Of a stretch of DNA of 64,000 nt, positions 21,225-30,788 are shown in pieces (within the stretch, counting starts at the first letter, position 1; each line of letters starts with the position of its first letter). The DNA lies in NCBI GenBank assembly GCA_018806915.1, contig JAGKQI010000090.1, positions 1-64,000 of the forward strand. Reading direction: 5' to 3'. The position numbers and the translations under genes were made by a program. The notes beneath the pieces are model-generated. The model ran no database searches. It saw only the letters and a list, made by a program, of their open reading frames with translations, and was not told the DNA's origin. This stretch comes from Phytophthora colocasiae. Its lineage: Eukaryota > Oomycota > Peronosporomycetes > Peronosporales > Peronosporaceae.

Positions 21225-23206
21225 TCACCGGTGGATGGTGTGCACTGCCAGGGAGCCGGCGCAGGTGAAACGAAGGATGTTGAACGCGGCGTTCAGATCA
21301 CGACCAGCGGTGAAATCACAGTGTGGACAATTGAACACGTCCTTGTTGCCAATCTTCAGGTGGAGTCTGGAACAATTTCCGCAAGTCTGAGTAGTGTACA
21401 TCTCAGAACACACCACCAAAGACTTCCCCATTACCTCGCATTTGGCTCGTAGTAGTTCTCGGAATTGGTAGTGCTTCAGACCTAGTAGCATCTTGTTGAA
21501 CGTATGATTTCGCGCAGTTTTCTTACCATTTGCTTCGACGTGAAGATCGGGAGCAGAATGGTGTCGTAGTGCTTCGTGAGGTAGGCGCAAGTCTGGTAGT
21601 GGAGCTCTTTCACACAGTTCTTGACCTTGGCGGTAGCACAGTCAAATGTTCGCTTGGCTCTCGCGAACGTTTTCCATTGCTTGCCCGTACGATGGCCGTG
21701 CATATTCTTGATCTCAGCCATTACCCTCTGTGCGTCTGCTGCTTTACCACGCAGTTTGTCCAGGTGATCTCGGGTCCCTCGCCCAATGTGAGTGCTGTTC
21801 CCGCACAGGTCCACACCAGTCATGAAGGCTTTCAGACCGGGGTCTAAGGCCACTGCGCGTCCAAGGTTCACATTATCACTAGGGCGGACGAATGTAGGGA
21901 TTGCTGCGTACCAGAAGCCGTTGTCGTTCAAGATCTGGATCTCGTTCGCGATTGATAGCCCTGGGTCGCAACGAATCGGAATGTCCTTTAGTTTGCTGAT
22001 GCTCAACAACGCGCGCGACTGACCTGGCATGTAGGTGATCCTGGCATCTTTGGCATCCTCACATATCGTAAAGAATCGGCTCTCTTTCTTGTTCTTGAAA
22101 TTTATCTTGAACTTTGCGATGTTGCCGTTCCTCTTGTTGCTAAAGGCGCTTCTCACGTTGGACTGAAACCGGCGGAGCGCGTTAAAGCGAAAGTTTTTTG
22201 GAGTATCAAACGCCCACTCTGGAGGCGGGCCCATGTCTTCAGGATACACTTGTTCTTTGCTGGTAGTTTTCGTCACGTATAGATCACGCAGCGAATCGGC
22301 TCTGTAAACGTTGGTTTTACGGAAGTGTGCAACGGCTTGGTTGTATGTCCACCTACATGTACCCATGAACTGACGCAAGAGCTTGCGTTGTTCCGACGTC
22401 GGGAACAGTCGATACTTCCGCATGCGACGAATCATCCGCTTCTCCTCCTTCTCCAGCGACGCCAGCTCATGCTTCGCGGACTCGATATCGCTCGCATGGT
22501 CTTCTGCGTTGACTTTTAAGATGTTGATTGTTGACTTGTAGTTGGAGATAGTACGAGCTCGTCTAGCCTTGTCCTCAAAAGCGGCACATTTCTCTTGATG
22601 CTTGACTGCGTCATTCTGCCACGTTCTGACGTGTGGGAATTGGTCGAGGTCTTGAAGAGACAATGGCGCAGGAATCGAGTTGGTCTGTGTCTGGAAAGAA
22701 AACCAGGACGCAAAGTCTGGTCGGTTACACGGTGGCTCGAGCGTATCCAGGTTGTGGGCGTCGAAGAACGCTTCCAACAACCGTCGGCGGTGAGCAGGGA
22801 GCTTGTTCAAGAGCGGTCTAAACTCGCTGACATGCCCACACAAGACGTGAGCCAAAATCGAGGACAGTAGCGTGCCAATGTTCTCTTCCTTGCACGTATC
22901 CAACTCCTGGAGAAGAGTGGGTAGATTAATTTGTTCTGCCATCTGGAGCTGTAGCAGCGCCTTCCACGCAAGTGCCTTCCACCTGAACACGGCGCTTAAT
23001 CGTATCTCTAAGCATTTCTTTGGGTTTTCGACGTGAACGAAGATGAGCACCCGAAGCTGCTGGAACGCGTCTCTCAGCCGATTACGAAGGCCTGACCACC
23101 CACCGTTGCGACGTTGGCTTTTAGGTCGTACTTGGCATTCAGAGTCAGAGCTTACATCTTCTAAATGCCGTGTATGACCCAACCGATCGTGGCCTACGTC
23201 GTCCAT
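21225..23206 (-). CDS. Fanzor (eukaryotic TnpB-like RNA-guided nuclease), one frameshift
   Basis: Two overlapping frames (23206-21482, 574 codons; 21590-21225) form one protein related to prokaryotic TnpB (IS605 OrfB), the RNA-guided DNA nuclease ancestral to Cas12. The N-terminal about 280 residues are a helical extension. TnpB-like similarity starts near KRMIRRMRKYRLFPTSEQRK. RuvC-I lies at VALDPGLKAFMTGVD (Asp, near residue 452). RuvC-II is in the second frame, VVCSEMYTTQTCGNC (Glu). Zinc-ribbon cysteines are CGNC and CPHC, and RuvC-III is AGRDLNAAFNIL (Asp). All three catalytic acids are therefore present. The frame changes at a T4 run (plus strand 21518-21521, AAAA on the coding strand); the protein similarity passes straight across it. 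It is either an inactivated copy or an assembly indel. No introns are evident. Transposon ends and a guide-RNA segment were not identified. Confidence 0.8.
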
Positions 23207-23333
23207 ACGACCTGTTCAACGGCACGAAGCGGTTCCCCCGTCCAGACCCTCTTGTTAATGACTTGGAAAATTTGAAAGTGAGGAGGAAACTAAGGTTGTC
23301 ATCAAAGTTGCAGTTCGTTTAGCAAAGATCTTG

Positions 23334-23362
23334 GCTTCGCCCTTCGCCCTGGCGGGCGAAGC
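23334..23362. repeat. Perfect 9-bp stem hairpin upstream of the Fanzor gene
   Basis: GCTTCGCCC (23334-23342) is repeated in inverse orientation as GGGCGAAGC (23354-23362) around an 11-base loop that itself repeats TTCGCCC. It lies about 130 bp upstream of the Fanzor start codon. Function unknown; it could be an element end, a terminator-like fold or chance in GC-rich sequence. Confidence 0.5.
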
Positions 23363-23455
23363 GCAGTGGTCGGGGTATCCACGTTGATGTCCAAATCTTC
23401 TGATTCAACCCACCAACTCACATCTAGTCTCCATGCTTCCTAGCATCCTCTCCCT

Positions 23456-23499
23456 CACACAAGTTGCCATTTGACATGGGTTCAAAAATGATTCCGCGC
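23456..23499. repeat. 44-bp dispersed repeat, copy 1
   Basis: This 44-base stretch (core GACATGGGTTCAAAAATGAT) recurs at 27637-27680 with one mismatch. Flanking sequence of the two copies is unrelated, so this is a short mobile or conserved element. The adjacent about 450 bases (to 23980) hold no recognisable gene, and include a palindromic CCATGG/GGTAC-rich patch at 23775-23845. Confidence 0.75.
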
Positions 23500-23983
23500 A
23501 CCGACCTTGCCTCGTCGCAAGTTTGCAGCGTTTGTGCTCGACAGGCCTTGAAGTTGCAGTGCCGCCTGCTTGGAGAAACCGTACCGATGGACTGCCAGTC
23601 CGTTCAATCGCACTCGGTTTAACAAGGAGAACACGCACCGAAAGTTCATCGGTGTGAACGATGCAGCAGATCCGGGCAACATTGGTGCAGAGCGCTGCTT
23701 CGAGTTGCAGTTTCTGACTCGTCACATGCCTGAACAATGCTTCAAGATTGCAACTTGCAACAGCTCAGAGCAAGGCTGGCACCAGTACCAATGGTACTGG
23801 TACTACCATGGTCCATGGTACAGGTACATGCAGCGCCATGGCGTGTTCTGCGATACAAGTACACATACCGGTAGATCCCAGATTTTGGAGGTCCTAAAAC
23901 CTTCACACGAGTACTGGTACTTTAGTGTTAAAGCGCATTTTCCGAATTCTATTCCATTCAAGGATATTTGCCACTGACGGTTG

Positions 23984-26900
23984 CTAGTTTTGCGCCTTGA
24001 TCACCTTCAGATCGTTCAAAAACGCAACAACTTCCTGCGAAAACGTAGGAAGATCCACCTGTCCGCTCCACTGTAGACATTCACCTTCCATCTTCGAAGC
24101 TGCCTCAAGCTGCGGCTGCGTTAGGATCTCCTTAATGTATTCGTTGAGGAATACCTGGTAGAATGAGGGAAAGTCCACAGCGGCGACACGGTGCAACAAC
24201 TGAATAACTTCGTCTTGCAACAGATTCATCTCACCACGAGTCAGGATGTTCATGAGTGTTGAGAGAAATCCCATACGTAGCTCGCTCTGGAATCCAGTGA
24301 AAGCGAAGAGGCCCTGCGCCTTGTCAACTCTGTCCAGCAATCCTAGCACCTGTTTGCAAATGCGAGGAGCCAGGTTGGACCCTTCGCGGCTTAGCACACT
24401 CGCGAGACTCTGGAAAATGGACAAGAAGTACGTGTGTGCCTGATCTGATGCATAACCACGCTCGCGAGCTCCATCGGGAGTAAACTGGCCCGAGTAAACG
24501 ATAAAGAAGCGGTAGTGTTTCTCTAGCAATTGCTCAACTAGAGCCACGAAATAGCCCAGGATGACCGAATCACTTTCAGGGTGGGAGAAAATGACCTAAT
24601 TTACATGCACAGACAGAAACATTAGCACGTGAAAGTACTTTGATCCAACATGCAACCAGCTTCCCTTACCTCTTTCAGTGGACCAAACATAGGTCTAGAA
24701 TATTTTGCAAAAATGAGGAGAACACTGAGGTTGGTTCTTCAACGACAATCTTCAGTAGTTGCAAGAAGCCGCAGAGAACCATTAGTCCTGCATTTTTGGC
24801 TATACAGTCTGTTGGAGGCAATGGAAATAAAAACATTAGTTGTAAAGAAAGAAAACAAATGTCCACGTAAATTACGTACATCCCAGAAAGTTGTGAGTCA
24901 TTGAAGATCTCCACGAACGTACGCAATCTCCGACACCGTCTCCTTTTGCATCTCCTTGCGGATCGACTTGAGTAATTGGGCGTACAGGCGTACAATTTCA
25001 TTGACAACCTTGAGCGCACTCTTGATTTGGGTTTTCGCCTGAGGAGAAGAAGAGGTCGACATCTTGCGAATAGTAGTAAAATACGTCGTCAAGAGCACCA
25101 TCAGCGACGGGAACGAGGACTGGAATACAGAGAAGAATGCATCCTTTGCAATCTTCGGCTTCGTTTCAACTGATCGAGCAAGACAGCGCACCAAGTAGCA
25201 GTCCCGCCGCAGTTGACCAACCATAGCTTGCTCAAGGACACGCTGATCGTTTTGATGTAATGTTACAGCGGACTGATCGATGGACTCGCGAATTGGAACC
25301 AGTAACGACCCATAAGCGTTCTCCCATGGACGAGATCCGTTTGAGGTACCATTGTTGCCTCGTAGAGAGATTGCGGAGTTCAGAATGGAGTTCGACATGG
25401 AGGTATACAGATCACCTTGAATCGCGAGCGGCAAGTGCAGGCTAAACTGGTGAATATGGGCCTCGAGTTGGGTCATGGACGTAATTTGCAGCATATCTTC
25501 ATACGATAACACAAAGCCCAGATTTGCGAGTAACTGCATTGAGTTCTGCATCACAGCTAGTGGAGACGGAACAATACTCGTGTCAAGCGTCTGAAGAAGC
25601 ACCTGGAGCACACTCTCAGAAGCATTCAGTACATCCTGCCTTGCGCCACTCTTGATCACAAACGGGATACAACTCAGGCCGAACCTGATGCTTGTGCGCT
25701 TCACATTGCAGTTCAGCAAAGGCCCCTCCCCGAGTGTGCAGTCTGTGTTGCACCATATACTCCGACATTTTGATAAACAAGTGCAGAATTTGCCAACCAG
25801 CCATTTGCTGGTTCAGGTCACTACTGATGCTGTAGTAGTTAGCGCACACATTCGAGAGAATCGCACAGTTGACCGTCAAATCATGAATCACGCACCGCTG
25901 CTGCTCCCACTGCTCCGACTGCTGAGCGATCACTGGCATCTCATGAACATGGAACAACACCTTGTCAACAACATTCTGCACGCGAGGCAGCATGATTTCA
26001 AGAAGTGGAGGAGCGCACGATGGTAATGCCGCAATACGGCGAATCAGTGCAATGCAGTCAACAACAAACTGTTTCCTTTCCGAAAGTTCCACCATCGTCG
26101 TACCACCAGAGGCATTTCCACTAGAAATATCCGTTCTAATTTGTGCCAGGTCTTGAAGGGAACCTTGACCGTACGCACCACCCGTACTCTCCAGATCAAA
26201 AGCAGCACTGTTGTCAGCATCCTCGTGGTCACGGTGATTTCCAGCATCATCTCCGTCGTCTAGCTCGTCTAGCTGATTTCGGTTCGACTCGTACGTCACA
26301 CGTTCCACAAGATGCAGCATTACAGCAACAAGACCCTTCTCGTAGGCTGTAAGGACTGCTCTCACCCTTTCGTTTGCAGCCTCTTCGTTCTGTTCAATCT
26401 CCTCAATGTAAGAGACGAATACCTCCCACACTCTCAAACAGTTCAAAAACCCTTCAACATGGGGCTGCTTCGTCGTGAATGCATGAACAGACTGCAGAAA
26501 CGTCGGCAAAATATCTCCATACTTGGGATTCTCCAGTCTTTTCAAATGCTGAGTCAAAAACAACTCAACAAACTCGCTTAATTTGTCCAGGTACTGCTCC
26601 GAAGCCTTGCCGATCAATTGGTCCTCCACTGTTTTCTGCAGCAAAGGACACAGTCCAAACATCACCTGGCCCACAACCTCATCTACTTTTGTGGGTTCGA
26701 ATCTCTTATTCATTAACTCCGCAAGACATTGCAGAGCTGTAGCACTCGACACGCACACGTGGGATGTGAACCCCCTCGCAAAAACACCTTCCCAACTCCT
26801 TGCCAGCTCGAACATCAAGCTAATCCACGCTTCATTCACATGACTAGCCACTGGGGCCCACGTGATCAAGCTGTTCAACGTCGTAAGGGCCACATTAGCC

Positions 26901-27581
26901 ACTCGATCTTGCTCCACAATAACCTGAGCGTCTCCAACCTGCAAATGATTGCTGCAGCCTTTCAACACATTGGCCAGAAGCGACAATACACTGGGCAAAT
27001 GAGCTACAAGTTTGGCCTTTGCTTGTCTCTTTACTGTAGCCAGCACCATAGCATCATCTCGTCCAAATTCCTCCACCACAACACTGAGCAGTTCCAGACC
27101 GCTCTCCCTGGTTCTCTCTGTCCACCACCAGAGCTTCCACTTGAGTCATAAAGTCTGGCCAGGCATCATCAGAGCGAGGAGAAGCTGCTTCTTTCCCCCT
27201 CCATTGGAGCTTGGCAATGTCAGCCAAGACTTTTCTAAGCTTCCGCCTGACAAAGGCGACTTGAGACCCTCCAGAGGCATTAGAAGAGGCCAGGAGATAG
27301 TCCCAGACGAACTGACGGATATGAAGCTGCTCCGGGGCTGGGAAATGGATCCATTTCTTCGCTACATACTCCTCCAAAGTCGTCGCAGCAAACCATAACG
27401 CATATTCGTTCTGAGAGGTCCCTAGAAACTGGAATAACACGGGTAAGCACGCCGCAGGCGTCTCCTTGAAGCTCGTAAGCTGTTGCTCCAGCTGTTGCTT
27501 GTCCCCAGTCGGCGTGGAGGGGTCCAACACGCGGCGTAGCGCGTCTTCCACCTGCGCAATTACGGCGGAGTCCGCACTCAT
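23984..27581 (-). CDS. XPO6: Exportin-6-like nuclear export receptor, with apparent frameshifts
   Basis: An importin-beta-family transport receptor spread over four minus-strand frames. The N-terminus (27581-27100) has the family's first HEAT repeats: LFQFLGTSQNEYALWFAATTLEEYV, then AFVRRKLRKVLADIAKLQW. The middle (27079-25735, over 440 codons) opens VVVEEFGRDDAM. The next part (25719-24900) and the C-terminal exon (about 24593-23984, ending DLPTFSQEVVAFLNDLKVIKAQN) match the ends of exportin-6, the exporter of profilin-actin. Two introns fit GT-AG: 24809-24879, and one starting GTAAGG near 24668 and ending TTAG at about 24594. One-base frame changes are needed near 27095, 25735, 24910 and 24690, the first two beside G-rich runs. 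The long conserved frames argue for a working gene with sequence errors, but a recent pseudogene is possible. Confidence 0.7.
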
Positions 27582-27593
27582 TGGATCTATGTC

Positions 27594-28527
27594 GAAGAGT
27601 GATGGTCAGTTCCTGGAACAGATGAGTTGTGTGCACCACACAAGTTGCCTTTTGACATGGGTTCAAAAATGATTCCGCGCTCGTATGCAGGAGATAGCGA
27701 CAAGAAGTGGCTGTTGTTCGCTAGGGAGGAAGAGTCTGGCGTGTTGGTGTTCACTGCAGTAGTGACACTGAAGGGTACGAGTGCTGTGGCGGAAATTGCA
27801 GTCAATAAGGACGCGTTGACAGAGCATGTAGGTCAATTTCTCTGTCAATCGAAGTGCTCGTATATTGATGCGTTGATATATCTATAAAGAGCGAAGAACT
27901 GGGGCTAGAGATGGAAGCAAGTGAATTCCGAGCACTTCTACTGGTTTGTTCAATATTAAAATGCATGTAGCTGGGGAGAAATGCTGACTTTTTTATGATA
28001 GAAAATACTAGAGCAACGGGAGTTTGTGGATTTAGAAGTGGAGACTGAAGATGGCTCAGTGAAGGAGGTATTCCTGACTTTGACGTACAAATTCAGCCCC
28101 ACGATCTCCCGGAAGGGAGTTTTTCAGCTGCCTATTGTTGCTACTGATGTTCCAACAAGTGTGGTGAGGGTGCTGGAGTGTAGCCATGTTACGCCATCGC
28201 AGCCGATGTGGTCTGAGCAACAGAAAGCAAAAGAAGCAGAGAAGAAGTTGATCTCAACGGCTACAAGGAGCAACAAGAGTGCAGGAAATCTCAAGACGGG
28301 TGTAATTAACAGTCAAGACAGCAATAATACAGCTATTGCATCGCAAAACTCAGACACGGACACAACCAATGCACCGATCAACCCGATGCGGCTCAAGAGG
28401 AGACACGTCCCTACTGGAACCATGTACGTGAAGTCATTCGATAAGTTTGATTGTTTCTTGATACTTATCATTGTTGTTCTACAGGCGACGAAAAGGTCCA
28501 AAAGGTGCCAAGTTGGCGAAGAAATAG
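27594..28527 (+). CDS. Small protein, possible XRCC4/PAXX-superfamily member
   Basis: A four-exon model fits GT-AG rules. It starts MSKSDGQFLEQM (27594-27625), then exon 2 from 27691 (DSDKKWLLFAREEESGVLVF), exon 3 28012-28423 (ILEQREFVDLEVETEDGS) and exon 4 28485-28527 ending GPKGAKLAKK. Introns are 27626-27690, 27944-28011 and 28424-28484. A one-base shift is needed in an ATATAT run near 27868. The product has a beta-rich front half, a short helical stretch and a basic tail. This loosely resembles XRCC4-superfamily end-joining factors with a basic Ku-binding tail; the resemblance is by organisation only. It starts 12 bp from the divergent exportin gene, so they share a promoter region. Its stop lies one base from the stop of the MORN gene on the other strand. 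Confidence 0.5.
27637..27680. repeat. 44-bp dispersed repeat, copy 2
   Basis: Second copy of the repeat at 23456-23499 (43 of 44 bases identical). It occupies most of the predicted first intron (27626-27690) of the small gene beginning at 27594. If that gene model is right, the repeat has been turned into an intron. Confidence 0.7.
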
Positions 28528-28528
28528 C

Positions 28529-29248
28529 TTATCCTTTCTGCAACGGGAGCTCTGTAATACGTTGGCCCTTCTCCCAGGTGCCTTCACGTCGAGTGCCATT
28601 ACGCGTGACAGTGCCTTGTCCATGGCGAACTCCAGTCTGCCATGTCCCTTCGTATACTTCCCCGGTAGCCAAGACGAATTCCTTGCCGAGCCCATGCGCA
28701 AGACCGTCACGCCATGAACCTTCGTAGAAGCTGCCATCGCCCCGCGTATATTTACCTTCTCCATGCATCCGCCCATCCTTCCAAGAACCCACGTACACAG
28801 CAAGACCGGTCCCATTCGCTTTGGCAGCAGCACCAACGACCTTCTTGAATACAGCGGAGCCCGAACTAGCACTGCTGTTGGTAATGACAGGAGCAGCAAA
28901 CTCCATACAACCATATCCATTTCGACGCCCATTCTGGAACTCACCTTCGTATTTGCTTTTGCTAGACCCACGAACAAGTAACCCTTTTCCATGGAACATG
29001 TCGTGCTCGTAGTCGCCTTCGTACCGGTCACCACTGGCAAGCCACCTTTCTTTACCAACACCATGCCGCTCTCCACGACGCCATTCGCCATCGTATACAT
29101 GCGTGCCGTGCTGAGAGGTAAATATCCCGTGACCATGTCGAAATCCTTGGACGAACTCACCTTCATATTTGTCTCCATTTACAAAAGTCAGCTCTCCCTT
29201 GCCGTGGCGGATCCCTTCGACCAGGTCTCCATGGTACTGTGCTCTCAT
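28529..29248 (-). CDS. MORN-repeat protein
   Basis: An intact 239-residue frame made almost wholly of MORN repeats (membrane occupation and recognition nexus). Clear units are YHGDLVEGIRHGKGEL, YEGEFVQGFRHGHGIF, YDGEWRRGERHGVGKE, YEGDYEHDMFHGKGLL, YEGEFQNGRRNGYGCM, YVGSWKDGRMHGEGKY, YEGSWRDGLAHGLGKE, YEGTWQTGVRHGQGTV and a last partial one. Such repeats form an elongated beta-meander used as scaffold or lipid-binding surface, often at membranes or in flagella. No other domain is attached, so a scaffolding role is the most that can be said. The insertion of Ala/Ser-rich sequence at residues about 118-145 splits the array. Confidence 0.9.
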   Translation of the reverse strand: MRAQYHGDLVEGIRHGKGELTFVNGDKYEGEFVQGFRHGHGIFTSQHGTHVYDGEWRRGERHGVGKERWLASGDRYEGDYEHDMFHGKGLLVRGSSKSKYEGEFQNGRRNGYGCMEFAAPVITNSSASSGSAVFKKVVGAAAKANGTGLAVYVGSWKDGRMHGEGKYTRGDGSFYEGSWRDGLAHGLGKEFVLATGEVYEGTWQTGVRHGQGTVTRNGTRREGTWEKGQRITELPLQKG

Positions 29249-29294
29249 TGCTACGAACGTTCAAGGGACACTAAATTTTAGTGACTAAAATATG

Positions 29295-30775
29295 CACGTT
29301 TCATATCGTAGAGGTGTCGATTGGGGTGCATCAAGTACTACAACCGAGCCATTTTTCCTCGGCTAAATCACATTTCCGCCTAATTCCTTTCCTGATCTCT
29401 GTTCGACGCAATTCAATGTATTCGCGTCCGGGAGACACGACAACACCTGAAAGCGCGTGTTATCGACTGTCTCTTTGGCAGGGAAAATCAAGAAACCAGC
29501 TTTGTCGAATATCGAGTCTCGGCAAATACCCAATGAGAAATCTTCAACCACACTTTCTTAGTAGCGGCACTTCCTCCAAATGGGGTAACTTGGAGACTTG
29601 GGTCCGATTCGCTTCTGAGGCATTTCGTAGTGGTGGTTTTCACTGGATTTGTCCTGCAAGACACGTGATCCAAGTCGCAAGGGCCTATGAAGCCATTACA
29701 GCAGAGTGTACTTGGTCGCAATATCGCAAACTCAAGAAGTTTGCGCAGATGGGAAAGTTCAGGAATGCTTTCGATGATAGACATCAATAAGCGACTAAGG
29801 TCTGGGACGTGGGAGTTCATACAATTGAGTTAACCAAGCGAGAGATACGCTTTGCAAGTGAGGAATCCCTGAAAATGGTGGAATCTGTTCCAGATCGAGA
29901 TGGACACCAAGATGAATCGTTGACAACTGAGGCAAGTTACTGAACAGGTCTCCTGGCAACTCACGTAAATTCTGACTGCCGTATTTTCCTTCGATGTGGC
30001 TGTGTTCCAGAACCAGCAACAGTTAGTACACTTGCTATTGTTCGGCTTTATGAAACCCTCACATTGTTTCGAGGTTTGCATCTCTTTTATCCAGCCTGGA
30101 ACTTCTTGAATGCTCGTATACATCAAGTGACTGAAGGTAGACCAAATTAGCGACGCAATTGAAAAGAGACGAACGTTAACTAACCAACGTACATTGTTTT
30201 CAGGCCAGCACAGTTTCGAATAGCTCAAGTTGATCACTTGAAGCGAAGTGAGCATTCCCGACGCTGATAGAGCTTTCACTTTTTCAAACGGGTTGAATCC
30301 ATTCATCGTAATATTTCGGGGCAAGATCATCGTTGGTTTCCCATTGGTGGGCGTACACTACGCACTCTGGGTGTGGAGAGCAAAGGTTCGCTGAGTCCGT
30401 GATTGCCTTATTGGTCGACATGAGAGCAATGAGGCTTATGGCAATGAAGACGGCTGTTACACCCTTCTGAGTGTTGGGCGTGTGGATCCACAGGTTTAAT
30501 TTATCGCGACAGAAACTCTCGATGCCTCGCCCACACTAAGGCAACCATGACACGTTTGAATCAGGAACAGAATGTAAGATTCATACTAATGCGCAGCACA
30601 AAGTCCGTGGCGGAGCTAATGCGTAGCGAGTCAACGCAAACGCGATCTGCGAAGGATCGAGCGAGATGTTCAAAACTTCCAGGCGGTAGTTTTTCCAGAT
30701 AAGTCAGATAGACCTGTCGGTCGAAGTCGAGTTGTAGTAGCACAACAGCAGTGCTAGTTCTGGCTCCGCTGTATT
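29295..30775 (-). pseudogene. LRR-WLGC membrane protein, copy 1 (5'-truncated, broken)
   Basis: A member of the oomycete family of membrane proteins with transmembrane segments, leucine-rich repeats and a C-terminal Cys-rich cap ending WLGC. This copy lacks the N-terminal membrane exon. It begins at the FDRQVYLTYLEKLPPGSFEHLARSFAD block (about 30743), right behind the end of copy 2. Then follow the VKALSASGMLTSLQVINLS repeat, LRRs (LPGDLFSNLPQLSTIHLGVH), LLEFAILRPSTLCCNGFIGPCDL and the cap. The cap has lost part of its cysteine module and is shifted by one base: frames read SCLPDANT, then YIELRRTEIRKG, then EEKWLGC at 29350. At least four disruptions make it non-coding. Partial tandem duplication of copy 2 is the simplest origin. 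Confidence 0.75.
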
Positions 30776-30788
30776 CAAGAAGGTCGTT

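Noticed and set aside
23570..23977. A 135-codon plus-strand frame with repeated Trp/Tyr
   Set aside because: Its composition follows from the palindromic GGTAC/CCATGG patch; no domain is recognisable and the region shares the 44-bp repeat.
26684..26700. GGGTTCGAATC, a tRNA B-box-like sequence
   Set aside because: It lies inside the long exportin-6-like coding frame, with no matching A-box or cloverleaf around it.
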